Assembly (NCBI RefSeq): GCF_044377145.1
Contig: NZ_JBILJQ010000006.1
Span: forward strand, 1 to 64,000
DNA from: Aquimonas sp044377145
GTDB lineage: Bacteria; Pseudomonadota; Gammaproteobacteria; Xanthomonadales; Xanthomonadaceae
Direction: 5' to 3'
Length of the DNA: 64,000 nt
A program made the position numbers and the translations under genes. A model generated the notes under the pieces. It searched no databases. It worked only from the letters and a program-made list of their open reading frames with translations, and was not told the origin of the DNA. Below are positions 62,301 through 64,000 of the stretch, in pieces. Numbering within the stretch: position 1 is the first letter of the stretch; every line of letters begins with the position of its first letter.

Positions 62301-63582
62301 CGGGCTCAACCGTGCTGACGAACACATCGGCGACCACCGTGTAGTTCGGCAGGCCACTGTTCCAGTTGCCCAAGGTGAAGCTGCTCACCTGCAGGCGCGC
62401 CGGCACGCCGGTGTTGACCGTCGGCAGCACATCGAAGAACTGTACGCTCTGCACGCCGACGTTGGACTCGAAGCCCGCGCCGATGCGCCAGTTGATGCGG
62501 CCAACGCCGGAGTTGTTCGGGGTATCACTCGGTGTCGCGTCGTTGCCGGTCTTGCTGAACGGCGCCAGGATCGACTGCGGACCTCCGCGCACGCCGGGTG
62601 TCTGCCCGAAGCACTGCGGGTTGCCGGTATCGCCGACCGGCGGGGTGCCGAGGCCACTGGCCGAGCAGTAGACCGGATCGTCCGCCCGCACGTGCGCACG
62701 GTTCGGCGCCGGCGCCACGCCCGCCGGCAGGTCGTAAGTGACGAAGAACTCCAGGCACACCTGCGCGCCCAGATTCGAGCCCGGCGGGTACAGCGTGTCG
62801 ATGGCAATGCGCGCGGCTGGCACCGTCCAGGTCACGCGGTTGCCAATGATCGTTTCGGTGATCGGCGGCGCGCCGGCCGGGATGACCGTGCGGATGTTGG
62901 TCGCGCCCGGCGGCGTGTCGTCGAAGATCTGGATGCCGTTCAAGGACACCTGATCGATGCCACCGGCGGCGCAGAAGCGCACGCGATCGGTGACAAAAGT
63001 CGGCTGATCGGAGATCACCAGGGCCGGGATCGGATCGAACCGCTGCTTGCTGATGCTGTAATTGCGCTGCGAGGCCGCGCTGATGTTGATCGGCGCGCTG
63101 ATTGCCGTGATCGGCAGCGGCTGCCCGCCCGGGTTGTTGCTGAACACCAGGCTGGCCGAGTTGAGCACGCCGGTGGCGGCACCTGCACCCGGCCGCACCC
63201 GGGTCACGATAAACGCCTCTCCGGCGGTGCCCGAAGACACGTTGGCGCGCTGCGCGGTTACCGTGTTGCCACCGACCGGGCAGCTGAGCGTGCCGAACAG
63301 CGGGAAGTCGCAGCTGACGATTTCGAGCTGGGGCGGCAGGGTGTCGGTGATGCTGACATCGCCGCAACTCGGCTGAGCGACACCGTTGCAGGCATAGGTC
63401 AGGCGATAGCGCACCGTGCTGCCGGGCGGCACCGTGGCGTTGGCGGCGGGTTCGAGCAATTGCTTGCCCAAAGTCATGTTCGGGTCCTGCGCCAGCGCCG
63501 GAGCCACCAGGCCCCACAGCAACAACGCCCCCAACAGCCACCGGAGGCTCACGCCTCCGCACACGAACCCAAGCTTGCTCAC
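56356..63582 (-). CDS. Giant surface protein with DUF11-, SdrD B- and GEVED-type repeats and sorting-like tail
   Basis: With the GTG at 63582 (TTGGAGGTGG site; ATG at 63612 is the alternative) the protein is about 2408 residues. A signal peptide (WLLGALLLWGLVAPALAQ) is followed by DUF11-like domains (VPPGSTVRYRLTYAC; residues 30-950). An SdrD-B-like domain (RLGNRVWRDTNNNGVLDQGEPGIDG) lies near 990. Five GEVED-type units of about 180 residues start at 1173, 1361, 1541, 1726 and 1907, each with a D-x-GDLP start, a DGQP/DDEDGV segment and a GEVEDY-like end. A second SdrD-B domain lies near 2084 and a DUF11 near 2231. The tail reads VPTNDPATLLALMLGMLALGWGVLRSRRG, an IPTL/exosortase-like tripartite pattern. 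It is probably an adhesin or surface filament. Confidence 0.9.
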   Translation of the reverse strand: MSKLGFVCGGVSLRWLLGALLLWGLVAPALAQDPNMTLGKQLLEPAANATVPPGSTVRYRLTYACNGVAQPSCGDVSITDTLPPQLEIVSCDFPLFGTLSCPVGGNTVTAQRANVSSGTAGEAFIVTRVRPGAGAATGVLNSASLVFSNNPGGQPLPITAISAPINISAASQRNYSISKQRFDPIPALVISDQPTFVTDRVRFCAAGGIDQVSLNGIQIFDDTPPGATNIRTVIPAGAPPITETIIGNRVTWTVPAARIAIDTLYPPGSNLGAQVCLEFFVTYDLPAGVAPAPNRAHVRADDPVYCSASGLGTPPVGDTGNPQCFGQTPGVRGGPQSILAPFSKTGNDATPSDTPNNSGVGRINWRIGAGFESNVGVQSVQFFDVLPTVNTGVPARLQVSSFTLGNWNSGLPNYTVVADVFVSTVEPAPTANCGDASWTQVATAAPANNAITVSSGLGGITGICWRFANTNTGPGLPPANELPRDFGFTTQPVISQPVPASINPPPLPGSIDPQNCFIARWNAGGAQFEQTCRIQRIEEARPGLNPIKTVQSAPSSLRPLDEIVWRVGVDHAVGDSTGDIVDPVIVDVLPPELEFLGTSVIQPGSPTPTITTVPGFTFGGVPGHTLVRIAYVGSFPRTAAQMPRIDIRTRIRAGTLNGSYSNRIGVFSGDPDSTCSSSFVADSDNIDGNAGTTEYCAGSAGFTILQAAVLDGTKWVSGPGPYQNPTDDLVDDPTEPPAVASAACPVYADTFAGAPGVGVDSPRFTRFPCVARTDFGAAFNYRVRIQNAGNVAFDNYVFYEVLPFIGDTGVGEPQAGVTRNTRFRPLLTGAPTLVAAQTTANIAGNHLIEYSASTNPCRPEVSNDDDTSGWQGSCTNDWSATPPAGNFANVRAIRIRAFIDPNGTFNGPTDNWGRLESAVFDFPMAAPVFVAPTLAGGALPSVVANTNVFNPAWISFAHRAYRATATPLNPTNLLPTAEPVKAGVILPERYRLGNRVWRDTNNNGVLDQGEPGIDGVELRLCRDTDGTAGPSAGDLLVDSTVSATVGGRSGKYRFDELLRQPDYYLGVPSTQPALTGLQVSTNNNGQNPNNRTDNDNNAQGAAAAAICGAGPGYVSTPVLTLGDPSANEPTNERIFNGSGTDDDPDNGGGTDLWPDRMSNYSVDIGFAGSINNADLGDLPDTGNSTGPGNYSTLLANNGPSHLQTTGLTLGLLWDAELDGQPGVGADGDDLTAGDDEDAVITPAQLQFFRGQPAIVQLRVVNDSGSAARLCSYVDWNADGDFGDTVGGSAELAPTLTIPSGSGAGGTVVNVNWGSVPFPGATIDPTYVRFRLSLDGGACSAAFANGPSASGEVEDYRASIIAIDRGDLPAGLPALPSYPTLIAGNGPSHIIRSGLLLGAVVDAEMDGQPSGGADGDDSAPVGQPDDEDGIVVADLALRVGGPNTVRFNATNLGGAVATVCGYIDFNANGVLGEAGELAQATVAAGANALNGSLLFNVPTNAVRSTFARFRIYTGAANAGATCSAEGALLDGEVEDYAVLINAYDLGDLPDTGAGTGPGNYRTLLADGGPRHLLLPGFPASPNLFMGLGVDVDFDGQPSVTANGDDLNGTDDEDGVDSAQLQLIALLPAQIDVRVNNPTSSAARLCGFVDLNGDGDFDDAGESANANVPAGTVAGTAALNFGAPALGAPSSTYARFRLSTDLAGACSANGEAPDGEIEDYVVNISERLDLGDLPDTAAGAGPGNYSTLLADNGPRHVLRPGLRMGALVDDELNGAPSVAANGDDLAGVDDEDSVNLVDLTDSNLIAGRSAAVRLRATNTSTGTARVCGYIDFNADGVFGGAGEVAQVGVPAGSNDVEFSLSFAVPASATGGATYARFRLSTEAGACTAANANGLERDGEVEDYTARVRVFDFGDLPDTGAGQGTGNYATLLAQNGPRHVIVSGLLLGATVDAEGDGPPGVTATGDDTAGVDDEDGVSFLEPYDLGSPARVNVRATNLLVAPAQVCGFIDWNDDGDFNDASEQATIAVPAGTSNGSLQLQFGLVPANAVASAYARFRLSTDPTCSPVGEASDGEVEDYRIGTSGVGALALGDQVWVDSDNNCRVDSGEPGLPGVRVNLYVDADGDGLPDGTVLATQLTGVDGRYLFTDLQPEDYIVEIERPSTHLGSTGSGFPHTQTGSCAAGVDPDNDVDNDDNGFEAGPLTRSPPVTLVAEVKPGPPDFNTNPTVDFGLVQNFDLALSKRLAPGQASQVRPNQVVNYVITVRNEGTLPAYAVEITDRFPDGFTLESGDWTLAAGGRSATRVIAGPLQPGASIDLPISLRMGLRQSGSMRNVAEITGADDDGGQPIRDIDSVPDNRIDIEDDQDSVLVGILLPPVVQVPTNDPATLLALMLGMLALGWGVLRSRRGLLGE

Positions 63583-63612
63583 GCGCCACCTCCAATCATC
63601 AAGATCGTTCAT

Positions 63613-64000
63613 TGCCGAAACGCACGCAGCCCCCGTCGCGCATCATGCGGGCGCGGCTGCTCAGATTGACAGGGTTCGATGGCATCCCGCCGCACAGCGG
63701 CGATCGAAAGCGCCCCGCGAGCGCAGCGCGCAGGCCAGGATCAGACAGATAGTCATCAGATCCGTCGCCATCAGCGCCGCCCTCCCCCGTTTGACTCCCG
63801 ACCGAGCGGCCAGGGTCGGAAAACCACAGCGGATCGGGTATGCAAGAGCCGTACCCCTCAGGCGCGAAGGGTGGGCGGGCACGACCTGCAAGTCAGTTCC
63901 GGAGACTTGCGCTTGCGCTCAACTGCGCGCGGGGCGAGAGGCTGAAGGGGAAGCCGCGGCTCAGCAGAGACACGTGGCGCCGGATCGCCAGCGAGCGTGT
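63613..64000. other. Gene-free end of the window
   Basis: I saw no supported gene in these 388 bp. A minus-strand frame at 63661-63891 (76 residues) has one hydrophobic segment but no recognisable domain or good start. The region should carry the promoter of the giant surface protein; no convincing -35/-10 was found. Confidence 0.4.

Noticed and set aside
60325..63669. Antisense frame of 1114 residues opposite the giant surface protein
   Set aside because: It is a shadow frame over the repeat gene, very rich in Arg/Gly/Ala, with no start site or domain.
63661..63891. Small minus-strand frame of 76 residues near the window end
   Set aside because: One hydrophobic stretch only; no start signal or family resemblance.
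1..64000. tRNA or rRNA genes
   Set aside because: No convincing TPsiC-arm or rRNA stretch was seen by eye; short matches lacked cloverleaf context. A tRNAscan-SE run would settle it.

Overview
The window is GC-rich chromosomal DNA, apparently from a gammaproteobacterium of the Xanthomonadales/Lysobacterales (Rhodanobacteraceae-like). The evidence is a PilB-PilC-PilD type IVa pilus locus with tandem pilins and a TfpX/TfpZ accessory protein, a FimT-PilV-PilW-PilX-PilY1-PilE minor-pilin operon, PlsB, and GGGAATC-type intergenic arrays like those I associate with this order. The placement is inference; there is no rRNA, tRNA or other taxonomic marker, and no CRISPR array.

Positions 1-3.6 kb are a graveyard. 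They hold the tail of a fatty-acid desaturase, an RsbQ-type hydrolase fused by deletion to a broken PAS-GGDEF protein, an IS110 transposase stump, then a MAPEG membrane protein preceded by a small, probably frameshifted membrane gene. From 3.7 to 15.1 kb follow an RND efflux pair, a LysR regulator divergent from an EamA exporter with a palindromic operator candidate between them, a secreted type-B carboxylesterase, an FrnE-like DsbA-family protein, a secreted subtilase and a YebC/YeeN-type regulator.

From 15.2 to 21.2 kb lie a lone flagellar-rod-like protein and an operon of DUF1800, DUF1501 and PQQ-type sugar dehydrogenase proteins, divergent from a Reeler-like secreted protein. Four exported proteins of unrelated folds between 12.9 and 21.2 kb share a short F/L-x-[DN]-[GS]-F-E motif near a mature terminus. 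This is the best candidate in the window for an undescribed sorting or processing tag. From 21.2 to 23.9 kb is a GST-EamA-apt operon and a small membrane protein.

From 24.2 to 30.4 kb is a starch module: a secreted GH13 alpha-amylase and a 1408-residue pullulanase-type debranching enzyme with four starch-binding-like repeats. GGGAATC arrays flank the amylase, and a roughly 220-bp inverted-repeat element lies between the two genes. HI0933/YhiN and YaeQ family genes follow. From 32.4 to 38.5 kb come pilD, pilC, pilB, two pilins and tfpZ. A sigma-54 promoter match, an AT-rich palindrome and an IHF-like site precede the first pilin, and a hairpin separates the two pilins. A dead methyltransferase and an operon of a DUF3034 outer-membrane protein with an exported truncated haemoglobin come next, then the minor-pilin/PilY1 operon (41.1-48.5 kb).

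The last part holds plsB, an acidic lipoprotein gene, a four-gene MCE lipid-transport operon (permease with a fused STAS-like domain, ATPase, MCE protein, auxiliary lipoprotein, no MlaC) and a giant repeat protein of about 2408 residues. That protein has five GEVED-type units, two SdrD-B-like domains and a C-terminal sorting-signal-like tail. Overall the region serves surface structures (pili, a giant adhesin-like protein), envelope lipid homeostasis and degradation of extracellular polymers.
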